Origin: an uncultured Spirochaetaceae bacterium
GTDB taxonomy: Bacteria > Spirochaetota > Spirochaetia > Sphaerochaetales > Sphaerochaetaceae
DNA length: 64,000 nucleotides
NCBI GenBank assembly: GCA_944392965.1
Contig: CALXYM010000002.1
Coordinates: forward strand, 1 to 64,000
Direction of reading: 5' to 3'
Below, piece by piece: positions 46,305 to 55,369 of the stretch. The translations under genes were made by a program, and so were the position numbers. The notes beneath the pieces were generated by a model that was given only the letters and a program-made list of their open reading frames with translations, was not told the origin of the DNA and searched no databases. Position 1 is the first letter of the stretch. Each line of letters opens with the position of its first letter.

Positions 46305-48089
46305 ATGATGTCTGGTATTAAAAGAAGTGCTTTATTTTTAATTGTTTTATTTTGTACGGTTATATCACTATTTGCTGGCAATCTACAAAAAACCTATACA
46401 GTTGATGACGAAATATATAAACGTGTGGACAGGTTAACGAGGGAAGCAGGTGTTATAGGACCTTCAAGCTTTTCTCCAATGTCTGGGAGAGTATTGCAGA
46501 TCGCTTTAAATAGAATAGATACAACAAAACTTTCACCTTCTCAATTGGATGAATACAACTATTTATACAACGAAATAACTAAAGACCAAGAGAATCATAC
46601 AATATTTTATTCTGATAATTTTGGATTAGATATAGGACTAGGAGCAAATTTAACTTTCAATATCGAGGATTATGAGAAGTTCGATTATTCTAATCAAAAA
46701 ATAGATCATCGGAATGATGCATTAATCCCATATAGAGATGCCGATGGATTTATCTCCGCAAATCCCAAACTTTACTTTGGAGATTACATCTTCATGGAAG
46801 GAGATTTTGAAATTAAAAACAATAACAAAAGAACATATGAAAGCTCTTTGGGATGGCTTTTAACAGGAGCCGGAGGAAGTTTAAGTGTATTTGGAAATGG
46901 AGCTTACTATAATTCCATGTCACCGGAAATTCCATTTAAAGCAGGGATATCCGCAGGAAATGATTATCTCCATTTTGTTCTTGGTCGATATCCCCATAGC
47001 ATAGGAAGTGGAATCACAGGAAATTTAACAGTAGGAGATAATTTTCTCTATCAGGAAATTTCTAATCTTTCGTTTATTTCTAATTATTTTACTTATAACA
47101 TCTCAATCACACGTTTTGACCAAATGGAACAGGATAAAAATAATGAAGATTTGGCTTCTTTCAGCCGAAGTGAATTTGATGGCATGCAACAATTCCGAGT
47201 CGTACACAGATTTGATATTAATTTTTTCAATAAAGTACGCTTTGCGTTAGATTTGGCAACAATCTACAATTCCACTTATGGTTTTGATATAAGATTCTTT
47301 TACCCTTTCGTTATTTCTCACAACTATTTTAATTATGCAAATAAAACATATAAAGAAACTTATGATGAAGCAAATAATCTAATGACCTTTTCTCTAGAAA
47401 TCGTTCCAGTAAAGGGCCTTACATTAGGAGCTCAATTTACTGTTGATCAGTTTCAAATGTATTTTGAAAAGGCAACAATACCGAATGCTTGGGGAGTACT
47501 TGGAAATATAAAATACTCAACTCCAGTAAAAGAAAAAGGTCATTTAGATACCTGGATAGAAATAGTATATACTAATCCATATCTATATCTGAATGGCAAA
47601 TATGATGACAACGGTAGAGATTACAACCTAGATTACATTACAGGATACAGAACAAGTCTCATACCTGAGTTTGGATACTCCGGATACGTTTATGGCCCAG
47701 ATACAATACTATTTGCGGCAGGTAGCGAATATTCCGATAATAATAACTGGGATATTGGATTAAAAGTTCTTTACAGAGTACAAGGAAATAACCGTCTCGG
47801 TACGGCCTCAGCTGATGACATACTAATAGATATGTCTGGTTCTTTTATCAAGGATAGTGATGATTTCTATGCAAGTACACCAACAACAGGCTGGAATAAA
47901 GCAGAACATTTATTACAACCCGTTATTTATGGTAGTTACAAATGGAATTATTATAACTTAGAGTTATATGCAGCTATGGCATTCAGTACTTATTTTAATT
48001 ATAACTTTGAGTCTCAAATAAGTTTTTTACCACAAGCTACTATAGGTATTAAATGGACGGGGATTAATAATACTTGGTTTCAGCACTAA
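46305..48089 (+). CDS. Wzi-like outer-membrane beta-barrel
   Basis: A 594-residue protein with a signal peptide (SALFLIVLFCTVISLFAG, cleavage near residue 24) and a short N-terminal helical part (DDEIYKRVDRLTREAGVIGPSSFSPMSGR). A long run of alternating polar/aromatic strands follows, ending in a terminal beta-strand (ATIGIKWTGINNTWFQ). This matches capsule-assembly Wzi-type barrels, which hold polysaccharide at the cell surface. It is translationally linked to LicD; AAGGAT precedes ATGATG, and either ATG may be the start. It is the intact paralogue of the decayed copy at 42818-44254 and a cousin of 55370-57043. Confidence 0.75.
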   Translation: MMSGIKRSALFLIVLFCTVISLFAGNLQKTYTVDDEIYKRVDRLTREAGVIGPSSFSPMSGRVLQIALNRIDTTKLSPSQLDEYNYLYNEITKDQENHTIFYSDNFGLDIGLGANLTFNIEDYEKFDYSNQKIDHRNDALIPYRDADGFISANPKLYFGDYIFMEGDFEIKNNNKRTYESSLGWLLTGAGGSLSVFGNGAYYNSMSPEIPFKAGISAGNDYLHFVLGRYPHSIGSGITGNLTVGDNFLYQEISNLSFISNYFTYNISITRFDQMEQDKNNEDLASFSRSEFDGMQQFRVVHRFDINFFNKVRFALDLATIYNSTYGFDIRFFYPFVISHNYFNYANKTYKETYDEANNLMTFSLEIVPVKGLTLGAQFTVDQFQMYFEKATIPNAWGVLGNIKYSTPVKEKGHLDTWIEIVYTNPYLYLNGKYDDNGRDYNLDYITGYRTSLIPEFGYSGYVYGPDTILFAAGSEYSDNNNWDIGLKVLYRVQGNNRLGTASADDILIDMSGSFIKDSDDFYASTPTTGWNKAEHLLQPVIYGSYKWNYYNLELYAAMAFSTYFNYNFESQISFLPQATIGIKWTGINNTWFQH

Positions 48090-48101
48090 CTCAAAATACT
48101 T

Positions 48102-48139
48102 ATATTCTCCAGTTGAATATGATTCCAACTGGAGAATAT
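48102..48139. terminator. 14-bp hairpin between convergent genes
   Basis: ATATTCTCCAGTTG (48102-48115) and CAACTGGAGAATAT (48126-48139) pair perfectly around a 10-nt loop, midway between the wzi-like stop (plus) and the ligase-like stop (minus). There is no strong T-tract on either side, but stem length and position make a two-way terminator likely. Confidence 0.7.
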
Positions 48140-48149
48140 GCAATTAACC

Positions 48150-49469
48150 TTATTGTTCCATCATCTCAATATCAGGATTAAATTTTGAAGGTAAAAATGA
48201 TATGTAATATGTTATGTATCCAGAGAGAATTACAAAGAAAAGATTACTAGTACTGTATCCCGTAAAGAATATTGTACTATCAATTAAATGCTGGAATAAC
48301 ATTCCAATTAACATGGAAAAGCAAAAAACAAAAAATATGAAATCATTGGAATAACAATGATTTTCTTTATTTCCTTCTTTATATATAACCTTCAAAGAAT
48401 AGACCATCATAATTACAAGAAATGACAATAAAGAAATTATCGAAAACAAGCCATAGCGAGAAAAAATATCAATAACCATATTATGTGCCATTTGATTAGG
48501 TTTATATACATCAAGCAAATAAGAATATGAATTACCATATAGGGGCGAATTCAATCCAGCTTTTATTCCATTAACCCAAAGTCTGACTCTCCCCGTTGAG
48601 AGTCGATTTAAAGATTCAAATAAAGTTTCGGAGGAGGAAATGGAAGAATAATCACGAGAAAAAACAACAAACAAACATCCTAAAGTTGCAAATATAACTA
48701 AGCAAACTGATATCAATATAAAAACTTTTGTAGAAAATTTTTTATATGCAAAAATTAGAGCAAGAATAAAAAAACTTACGAGCAAAAAAACTTCTGAATC
48801 TCTAGAATTCGTAAGTATTAACGTAAATATGTTAACACAAAAAACAATAACAGAAAAAATTCTATAAAAAAGTGTCTTATTTTTTACAAATAAATAAACA
48901 GAAAAATATGCAGCTGCCGCAGCAATAAATCCTAGTACATTTTGATCCGCGGCAGAAGATATTCCTAACAATCTTCTACCGCCATAGATATAAACACCTA
49001 GGCCATTCGTAAAGGATTCAATAAGAAGAAGTAAAATATTCCAAATTGTTGCAATACAGATAAAAACGTAAATCGTAATCTCAATCTCTTTTCTTCTCTG
49101 TAATTTAGGCAAATCCGTTCGAGGTATTCCCATTGATAAATAGTGTACAATAATCAAATAAATCATTATGAAAGCAAATAAACTTCCATCAAAAGTTAAG
49201 AAGAAAGACATTAGATTAATAATACAAAAAGCTAACATGCTATATACTAAAATTCTATTTCCATCTTTAAGCTTACCTGTAATGATATTACAAACTGCGA
49301 TAACAATTGCATATCCAGTCATGATTACTTGATAAAAAGGTTCTATATAATCATTAAACCACCTATTAGTGAAAAAGACAGAATTAACAATGTGAATGAT
49401 CATTAAAGGTAATAAACTATTAAGCCAATAGATACCTTCTAATCTTTTCTTAAAACTATCAATATTCAT
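48150..49469 (-). CDS. O-antigen ligase-like membrane protein
   Basis: A 439-residue protein with about 11-12 membrane helices and one large loop (about 275-345). In that loop lie STGRVRLWVNGIKAG, SPLYGNSYSYLLD and MAHNMVIDIFSRYG, a pattern typical of the WaaL/Wzy_C fold. It would transfer or polymerise a lipid-linked glycan on the periplasmic face. It is the last gene of the seven-gene block that starts at 57802, 25 bp after the GT-D gene. Ligase and polymerase cannot be told apart here. Confidence 0.72.
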   Translation of the reverse strand: MNIDSFKKRLEGIYWLNSLLPLMIIHIVNSVFFTNRWFNDYIEPFYQVIMTGYAIVIAVCNIITGKLKDGNRILVYSMLAFCIINLMSFFLTFDGSLFAFIMIYLIIVHYLSMGIPRTDLPKLQRRKEIEITIYVFICIATIWNILLLLIESFTNGLGVYIYGGRRLLGISSAADQNVLGFIAAAAAYFSVYLFVKNKTLFYRIFSVIVFCVNIFTLILTNSRDSEVFLLVSFFILALIFAYKKFSTKVFILISVCLVIFATLGCLFVVFSRDYSSISSSETLFESLNRLSTGRVRLWVNGIKAGLNSPLYGNSYSYLLDVYKPNQMAHNMVIDIFSRYGLFSIISLLSFLVIMMVYSLKVIYKEGNKENHCYSNDFIFFVFCFSMLIGMLFQHLIDSTIFFTGYSTSNLFFVILSGYITYYISFLPSKFNPDIEMMEQ

Positions 49470-49494
49470 ATGATATATGCCACCCTTACAAAGA

Positions 49495-50316
49495 TTATTT
49501 ATTACTGACTCTGACTATAATTTGACTTTCATATTCCTTTAAATTATCTATATCAGTGAAAGATTTTCCACCTCCAGCCTCATTCACATATTTTCCAGGA
49601 ATAGCAACCTTTCCATCACTTCTTAGTTTAAACCATTCATATTCAACATCCATATGTCCTAAATCATATGCGGTATAGCCTGCTTTAAATAATCTATAGG
49701 AAAGAATACTCGCAGTAGGACCTAACGCCAAGACAAAAACTTTCGATTTATCCATTTTGAGAGCTTCCTTATAGATATCATCAATTACTGAAAAAGCATC
49801 CTCAGCTGGCCCAATGATTCTTTCTATTGAACGAGCATTTTTAAATAAATCATTATTTACTCCACATCTTGTTTTATCTCCTTCAATAATAACAAGATCT
49901 TTTCCTTCCCATAGCTTTTTCAAAAGAGTAAATGATTTTTCCGCTTTTTCAACATCTAAAAAAGACATCCAAGGACGAGAAATAAAAGAATCCCCATATA
50001 TAATATTCTTATCTTTTACATAATATTTCCACAACGGACGAGTCCATAATAGCTGTTTACGGAACCACTTCACAGAATCTGGTTTTAAACCATCGAGAGT
50101 GACCAACTGATGAGGGATACAAACAAGAAACCCACTTTCTTTAATGTTAACAATTTTAATTAAATTTTTTTTTAATTCTTTAGAATGATTTTGAAATCCT
50201 TCCCTACCAAACCACATTTGCATAAGTTCCCCATCTCCAAATCGAGCGATAGAAACATTATTTTTTATAATATATTCAAGTGTTTCTATACGTTCCATTA
50301 TTTTAAATTTAGCCAT
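49495..50316 (-). CDS. GT-D fold glycosyltransferase (DUF1792/SP_1767 family)
   Basis: The ATG at 50316 overlaps the LicD stop by one base (TAATG) and has GGTGGG a few nt upstream, so I prefer it to 50328. The 273-residue product has the DUF1792 opening (VSIARFGDGELMQMWFG, about 22-38) and the central LVIIEGDKTRCGVNNDLF stretch of GT-D enzymes. These add glucose or another sugar to glycan chains and are known from streptococcal serine-rich adhesin glycosylation. Its place between a LicD and a ligase suggests it extends the lipid-linked unit. Confidence 0.82.
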   Translation of the reverse strand: MAKFKIMERIETLEYIIKNNVSIARFGDGELMQMWFGREGFQNHSKELKKNLIKIVNIKESGFLVCIPHQLVTLDGLKPDSVKWFRKQLLWTRPLWKYYVKDKNIIYGDSFISRPWMSFLDVEKAEKSFTLLKKLWEGKDLVIIEGDKTRCGVNNDLFKNARSIERIIGPAEDAFSVIDDIYKEALKMDKSKVFVLALGPTASILSYRLFKAGYTAYDLGHMDVEYEWFKLRSDGKVAIPGKYVNEAGGGKSFTDIDNLKEYESQIIVRVSNK

Positions 50317-51143
50317 TATCTTACCCACCTTGCATAAGCAATATGCTGTTTTAACCGTCTCTCCTTCTCTGGAGGAGGAGTCATATAATCACCATATATA
50401 TTTTCAAGAATATCCTTCCATCCTATAGGGATAGGATATTTTTTCCCTTCATATTCATGATACGCTGTATTACAAAACCATGAAGCATCAAAGATATAGC
50501 TACCGAGCAAAAGATGATCTACAGGAATTAATTTATCTCCAGACTTATCTCCTTTCATTTTAGAATATAAGATCATCGTATAATCAAAAGGTTTTTTAAA
50601 TATACATTTCAAAACATGCTTATCACGATTTCGAAAAACCATGCGCAAAATATCTAATTTACTGAAGAAACACATATATCTGAATAGAGCAGCACGTCTA
50701 GAAAGTTCAAGGGTATACATTTCTTCTTTTAATCCAGACTCCCATGTATCAGCAGAAATATAATTAAGACAAAAAACATCAACCCAGATTCCTAAGTCCC
50801 TTACTCTTTTTTTCATCCATCGTTCTCTAACTTCAGTTTTCAAATAAACAACTTTCGGTACATAATAGGGATAATCTGGATTATCATACCAGGAAAGAAT
50901 CTTAAAATCTTCAGAACAAATTTCATTAAACTTAGAAAGGAACAAATCAAAATCTGCTCTTAACATCCAGATATCAACATCATCATCCCATGGTATATAT
51001 CCGTTATGTCTTATAGCTCCCAGTAGCGTTCCATACGCGAGATAATATTTAATTCCTAATACTTTTGAAACACGCTCTATCTCATCAAGAATTAAAAGCC
51101 CTACTTTCTTTCTTTCGTCCAAGGCTAAATCCGTTTTACTCAT
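50316..51143 (-). CDS. LicD family phosphotransferase (second copy)
   Basis: A 275-residue LicD-domain protein. YGTLLGAIRHNGYIPWDDDVDI spans 37-58, with the acidic residues at 53-55 and 57. It is a paralogue of 45492-46301 with conservative differences. Its start overlaps the flippase stop by 4 nt, and its stop shares a base with the GT-D start, so the genes are tightly coupled. It probably transfers a phospho-substituent from a CDP-activated donor; the cytidylyltransferase at 57086 in the same block may make that donor. Confidence 0.88.
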   Translation of the reverse strand: MSKTDLALDERKKVGLLILDEIERVSKVLGIKYYLAYGTLLGAIRHNGYIPWDDDVDIWMLRADFDLFLSKFNEICSEDFKILSWYDNPDYPYYVPKVVYLKTEVRERWMKKRVRDLGIWVDVFCLNYISADTWESGLKEEMYTLELSRRAALFRYMCFFSKLDILRMVFRNRDKHVLKCIFKKPFDYTMILYSKMKGDKSGDKLIPVDHLLLGSYIFDASWFCNTAYHEYEGKKYPIPIGWKDILENIYGDYMTPPPEKERRLKQHIAYARWVR

Positions 51144-52705
51144 CCCTTTTCCGCTCTTCCAATTCGTTTTCTGAAAGACCCCACTATAGCTTTCAGACTC
51201 TTTTTAACAAGAAGAAAATCTTTGTTACGATGATATAATAAATAGTATATTAAAGCTACTAAAATAATGGATGCCACAATAGAATATAACATTGAAACTA
51301 TGGCAGAACCTTTATACAAGGAACAGACAAAATAAATAAACACTGCAATCAATGTGGTTGTAACTGTTCTGACGAAATATTTAAACAGAAATCTTATAGG
51401 AGAGATCATAAAGATATTCTTAAACACAACATTTACTTCAATCATGAACCCCACCAAGTTACAGACAACTGTTCCGATAAAGATGCCATCAATACCTATT
51501 TTTCTGCCAAGAATATAGGACACGATAAGGTTTATAACTGCTTCCAATATCCTTTTATATTTATCAGCCCAGAAAAGGCCACAGGCATCATGGAAATTTA
51601 AAACCATATAGCGATTTGATTCAATGAAGAATACTAAGGATATCAGTAAAACCGTCGAAGATTTCAGTGTAAACGCAGGGCCTAGCCATAAAACCATTAC
51701 ACTCTGAATCAGAGAAAACATTAAAACGGTTATAACAGAAGAAATAAAATAATTTGCAAAATCCAGAGAAACAAAACTAGTATATATCTGTTTTCTATCC
51801 TCAGTTGCACACATATTACCAATGCTTGCTCCCATGGAAGAATAAAACACCCTCATAGCACTTCGTAATGCATTGGTTATAATCTGATAATTCGCATAAA
51901 GTCCTAATGTACGCAAGTCAACAAGAGCAGAAATCAGCAAAGAATCAATGCTTCCAATCGCCACTTCCCCAAACTTATGTAAACTGAGGGCTTTAATATT
52001 TCTTGTTATATCTTTCTTTTCTTTCTGCTCCAGCTTCTTTACATTCCGCTCTTTCAAAAATGGGTATAATTTATTGGCCCAGATAGCAAGAATTACATTT
52101 TTGCCCACATTGAAAACCAGATAGATGAATATATAAACACCATAATCGCGAGTAATTGAAACAGCTGCTAATTGTACTAGTATTCTAAGAATTGAACCTA
52201 AACATATTACAACCTGATTTATATATTTTTTCTGATCAGCTTCGATAAGAATCTGTTTATAGGAGTAAAAATATGTCAGGCCTACACCGAATAAATAAAT
52301 CAGGAAATAAACAGGTACGTGTTCTATCTCCTGTTCATTTGACAGAAAACGATCTACAAAAGGACTTAAGAATATGCCGATAACAAGGATTACTGTTCCT
52401 ATTACCTGATAAGCCTTCTTGAAGAAAACCATATAGGACTTGATAAGATCATAGTTTTTCTCTGCAATCGGTTTATACAAAGCAAAAGCAATAGCTGAAG
52501 ACATTCCAAGCTCAGCCATCGATAATACATTCAAGATATTGGAAAAGAGAGAATTCAAGCCTAAATATTCCAGGCTCAGGCATCGTATGAATATGGTCCT
52601 GTCAACAAAAGCAAGAATACCTAAAACCGTTTGTAAGACAGCGGATGTTGCCATGTTACGAACGCTATTTAGTACGCGAGCCTCATTTCGCTCTTCCTTT
52701 CCCAT
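51140..52705 (-). CDS. PST-type polysaccharide flippase
   Basis: A 521-residue membrane protein with about 14 helices. The ATSAVLQTVLGILAFVDRTIFIRCLSLEYLGLNSLF opening is typical of flippases in Gram-positive-like polysaccharide and teichoic-acid loci. It would flip the lipid-linked product of the block. It lies 11 bp downstream of the RND gene and overlaps LicD by 4 nt. It is the third flippase-type gene in the window and differs clearly from the other two. Confidence 0.82.
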   Translation of the reverse strand: MGKEERNEARVLNSVRNMATSAVLQTVLGILAFVDRTIFIRCLSLEYLGLNSLFSNILNVLSMAELGMSSAIAFALYKPIAEKNYDLIKSYMVFFKKAYQVIGTVILVIGIFLSPFVDRFLSNEQEIEHVPVYFLIYLFGVGLTYFYSYKQILIEADQKKYINQVVICLGSILRILVQLAAVSITRDYGVYIFIYLVFNVGKNVILAIWANKLYPFLKERNVKKLEQKEKKDITRNIKALSLHKFGEVAIGSIDSLLISALVDLRTLGLYANYQIITNALRSAMRVFYSSMGASIGNMCATEDRKQIYTSFVSLDFANYFISSVITVLMFSLIQSVMVLWLGPAFTLKSSTVLLISLVFFIESNRYMVLNFHDACGLFWADKYKRILEAVINLIVSYILGRKIGIDGIFIGTVVCNLVGFMIEVNVVFKNIFMISPIRFLFKYFVRTVTTTLIAVFIYFVCSLYKGSAIVSMLYSIVASIILVALIYYLLYHRNKDFLLVKKSLKAIVGSFRKRIGRAEKG

Positions 52706-52716
52706 TTTGATTACGC

Positions 52717-55203
52717 TTAAGCCTTCCTCCTGATTTTAGTTACGAACCTTGTTTTAATCCTATCAACTAAAATAGCAACAGATGGTAAGAATATCAAAGT
52801 TGAAGCCATACAGCCAAATAACGTAACACTCATCAACAATCCAAAATATCTTATAGGCGTGTACGAAGCAAAAGAAAGCATCAGCATTCCACAGATAATG
52901 GATGTGGTTGTTAAGATGATAGGCCGCCCAGTATCTCTGATTGTCATGGCGATAAGATCATCAATTTTAACAGCTGGATGTCCTTTTCTCTTTTCATTAA
53001 CCCGTATCATGAAATGTATCGCGTCATCGACACCACAACCGATTGCGATGGAAGAAAACGATACAGTTATAATATCAAATGGGATTCCCGCAAGGAACAT
53101 GAAAACATAATTTATCATAATGCCACAAAGAACAGGTACGATCGTTAAGAATCCCTGCCGTAAAGAACGGGCTGTGATCCAGGCAAACAAGAAAACGACA
53201 GCAAGTGATAATAACGTACTCCGATTCTGATCCGATAAAAGCCTGTTGGAGAATTTTATATTTGGAAGCGGACTGCCATATACACTAACGGATGTTCCCT
53301 CAGGAAGCATACCAAGATTAGATACGATATCTACATATGTTCTCGTTATGCTATCTGCAGTCATCAAGTCCTGCTCCTCGGCATCCCAATGTTGTAAAAC
53401 TATACCAATAGTATTCGCATCATCCGATATGATAGTAGAAAGCTGACTAACACTTGAACTCATCATCAAAATCAGATGATGCAGCATATTTGCCAATCCT
53501 GCGCTCTCCGGGATTCCATGCTCTCCACTCATAATGCTATTTGCATAAGCTACATAAGAAGAGAAAGAAATAACCTGCAGGAAATCAGGATTCTCCATTA
53601 ACTTCTCTTCATAAGCCCGTACCTTCGCAAGATTCTCACTTTGCGTAAAGAATCTTGTGGAACCTTCAGGAGCTGTAATGGTAATGGTATAGGGAGTAGC
53701 CCCTCCCAATTCAGCTGCAAAGTGCTTTGATTCCCGCCCAAACAAATCGGACTCAGGGAAATATGACATATAGTTTGAATTTACAGATATTTTGTCATCT
53801 ACATAAAAATAAGCACATATCAGCAGACACAGAACAACTAATAACAGAACCCAGTACCTGACAACCAATTTTGAAATCAATGAAACAAAACGAACCAAGA
53901 TCCCTGAATCATATTTTCTTACCTGCTTTTCTTTAGGTGGTCCAATCAGAGAGAATACTGCGGGAAGATAGAAACATGCGAGAATAGCACAATATGCAAT
54001 CCCAAAGGATACGGAGATTCCAAATTCTTTCAATCCTTCCGTCTGAGATATACATAAACATAAAAATCCCAAGACAGTGGTGATACAGGCGTACGCTATT
54101 GTTTTATATATCCCCTTGGTACCTTCAATGGCAGTAATATCAGGATTTTCTTTTCGTTTTGAATAATATTCACTTACCACATGTACTGAATATGCAGATC
54201 CAAGAGTAAGAACCATGCATGGAGTAACGACATTTAATATCGATAATGGAATATCAACTAATGCCATTGTTCCAAAAGTCCAGATCAATGCAATTATCGA
54301 AAGAGATGCCGTTATAAAAACACTTTTTATTGATTTGAAAGAAATGAAAAAAACTACAAGAATCACAACAAGAGATAAAGAGACGAGAGTAATCAAATCT
54401 CGATTTAGATACTCCATCACTTTATCATTTATTACAGCACCACCATTCAAGTAAACTTCTATACCATTCTCTCGTAATAAATCCAGCTTGCTATCAATTT
54501 CTTTGAGCTTGGCAGAAGAGACATTCGATATCGAAAATTGATACAGTAGAGAATCTCCAGATCCTCCTACTAAATAATACTTCACAACGGGATCATTAGC
54601 TATTCTAGTTTCAAGAAGCTTAGCCTCCTCTTCCGTCCAATACTCACCTTCTCTTGGATCCATCGGCCGGACACCTAATCTTGTCCCTCTTTTTTCCACA
54701 GTTATGAAATCGAGAACGGACTGCTTATTGAAAAGCTCATTCATGTTCTCCAAATCTGACATCACATATTCAACAAGATTAAGTTTTTTCGCAGTAAACA
54801 AATCATCGGATTGAACAAGAATAAGATAATTCGTACTTCTCGGATAATCAGCACCTTCCTGAGGTTTTATCGGGGGGAGATCTCTCACATCCACAACATC
54901 AGCATAAGGAATTTGAGCCACAGGAATGCTTGTATCGGAATCATTTAATATGACCCTTTCGCTATTCTCCCTGTTTATAAGAGCAATACTCTCCCTTTCG
55001 GCTTTTTCTGTTCCCAATTTAGCTACTTGCCCAGAGATTCCACCATCATAATAGTCCGTAGACTCTCCCCAAGGCATAAAGGCGCTAAAGCTAGCATTTA
55101 TCCTTATGTCTAAAGCATGGTAAAGAAAAAAAAACGTTAACAAAGCAATTACCAATAGGACAATCCTAGAATGCTTTCCTATCACCTTGAGAAAATTATT
55201 CAT
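52717..55203 (-). CDS. RND/MMPL-family transporter
   Basis: An 828-residue protein with the twofold RND layout: a first helix (about 13-30), a periplasmic loop (about 31-268), helices 2-6 (about 270-420), helix 7 (about 450-468), a second loop (about 469-660) and helices 8-12 (about 664-815). Helix 10 carries GCGVDDAIHF with D726/D727, likely proton-relay residues. The equivalent helix in the first half reads GSAYSVHVV and lacks the aspartate. Length fits the MMPL/HpnN-like group, which moves lipids and glycolipids. No fusion-protein or TolC-type partner is nearby. It lies within a glycan block. Confidence 0.87.
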   Translation of the reverse strand: MNNFLKVIGKHSRIVLLVIALLTFFFLYHALDIRINASFSAFMPWGESTDYYDGGISGQVAKLGTEKAERESIALINRENSERVILNDSDTSIPVAQIPYADVVDVRDLPPIKPQEGADYPRSTNYLILVQSDDLFTAKKLNLVEYVMSDLENMNELFNKQSVLDFITVEKRGTRLGVRPMDPREGEYWTEEEAKLLETRIANDPVVKYYLVGGSGDSLLYQFSISNVSSAKLKEIDSKLDLLRENGIEVYLNGGAVINDKVMEYLNRDLITLVSLSLVVILVVFFISFKSIKSVFITASLSIIALIWTFGTMALVDIPLSILNVVTPCMVLTLGSAYSVHVVSEYYSKRKENPDITAIEGTKGIYKTIAYACITTVLGFLCLCISQTEGLKEFGISVSFGIAYCAILACFYLPAVFSLIGPPKEKQVRKYDSGILVRFVSLISKLVVRYWVLLLVVLCLLICAYFYVDDKISVNSNYMSYFPESDLFGRESKHFAAELGGATPYTITITAPEGSTRFFTQSENLAKVRAYEEKLMENPDFLQVISFSSYVAYANSIMSGEHGIPESAGLANMLHHLILMMSSSVSQLSTIISDDANTIGIVLQHWDAEEQDLMTADSITRTYVDIVSNLGMLPEGTSVSVYGSPLPNIKFSNRLLSDQNRSTLLSLAVVFLFAWITARSLRQGFLTIVPVLCGIMINYVFMFLAGIPFDIITVSFSSIAIGCGVDDAIHFMIRVNEKRKGHPAVKIDDLIAMTIRDTGRPIILTTTSIICGMLMLSFASYTPIRYFGLLMSVTLFGCMASTLIFLPSVAILVDRIKTRFVTKIRRKA

Positions 55204-55369
55204 ACTTGTCTATTTTATCGGAAGAGCCTGTTAAAGTCTATTATTGTTATTATATTCCTTTGGGAACATATCATGTTATCTATTAACTACCAATATGACA
55301 TTGAGAAGAAAGCATTCACAGAATACCTGATATCACTCTCGACCGTATTCTTCGGAAAGATATACAGCA

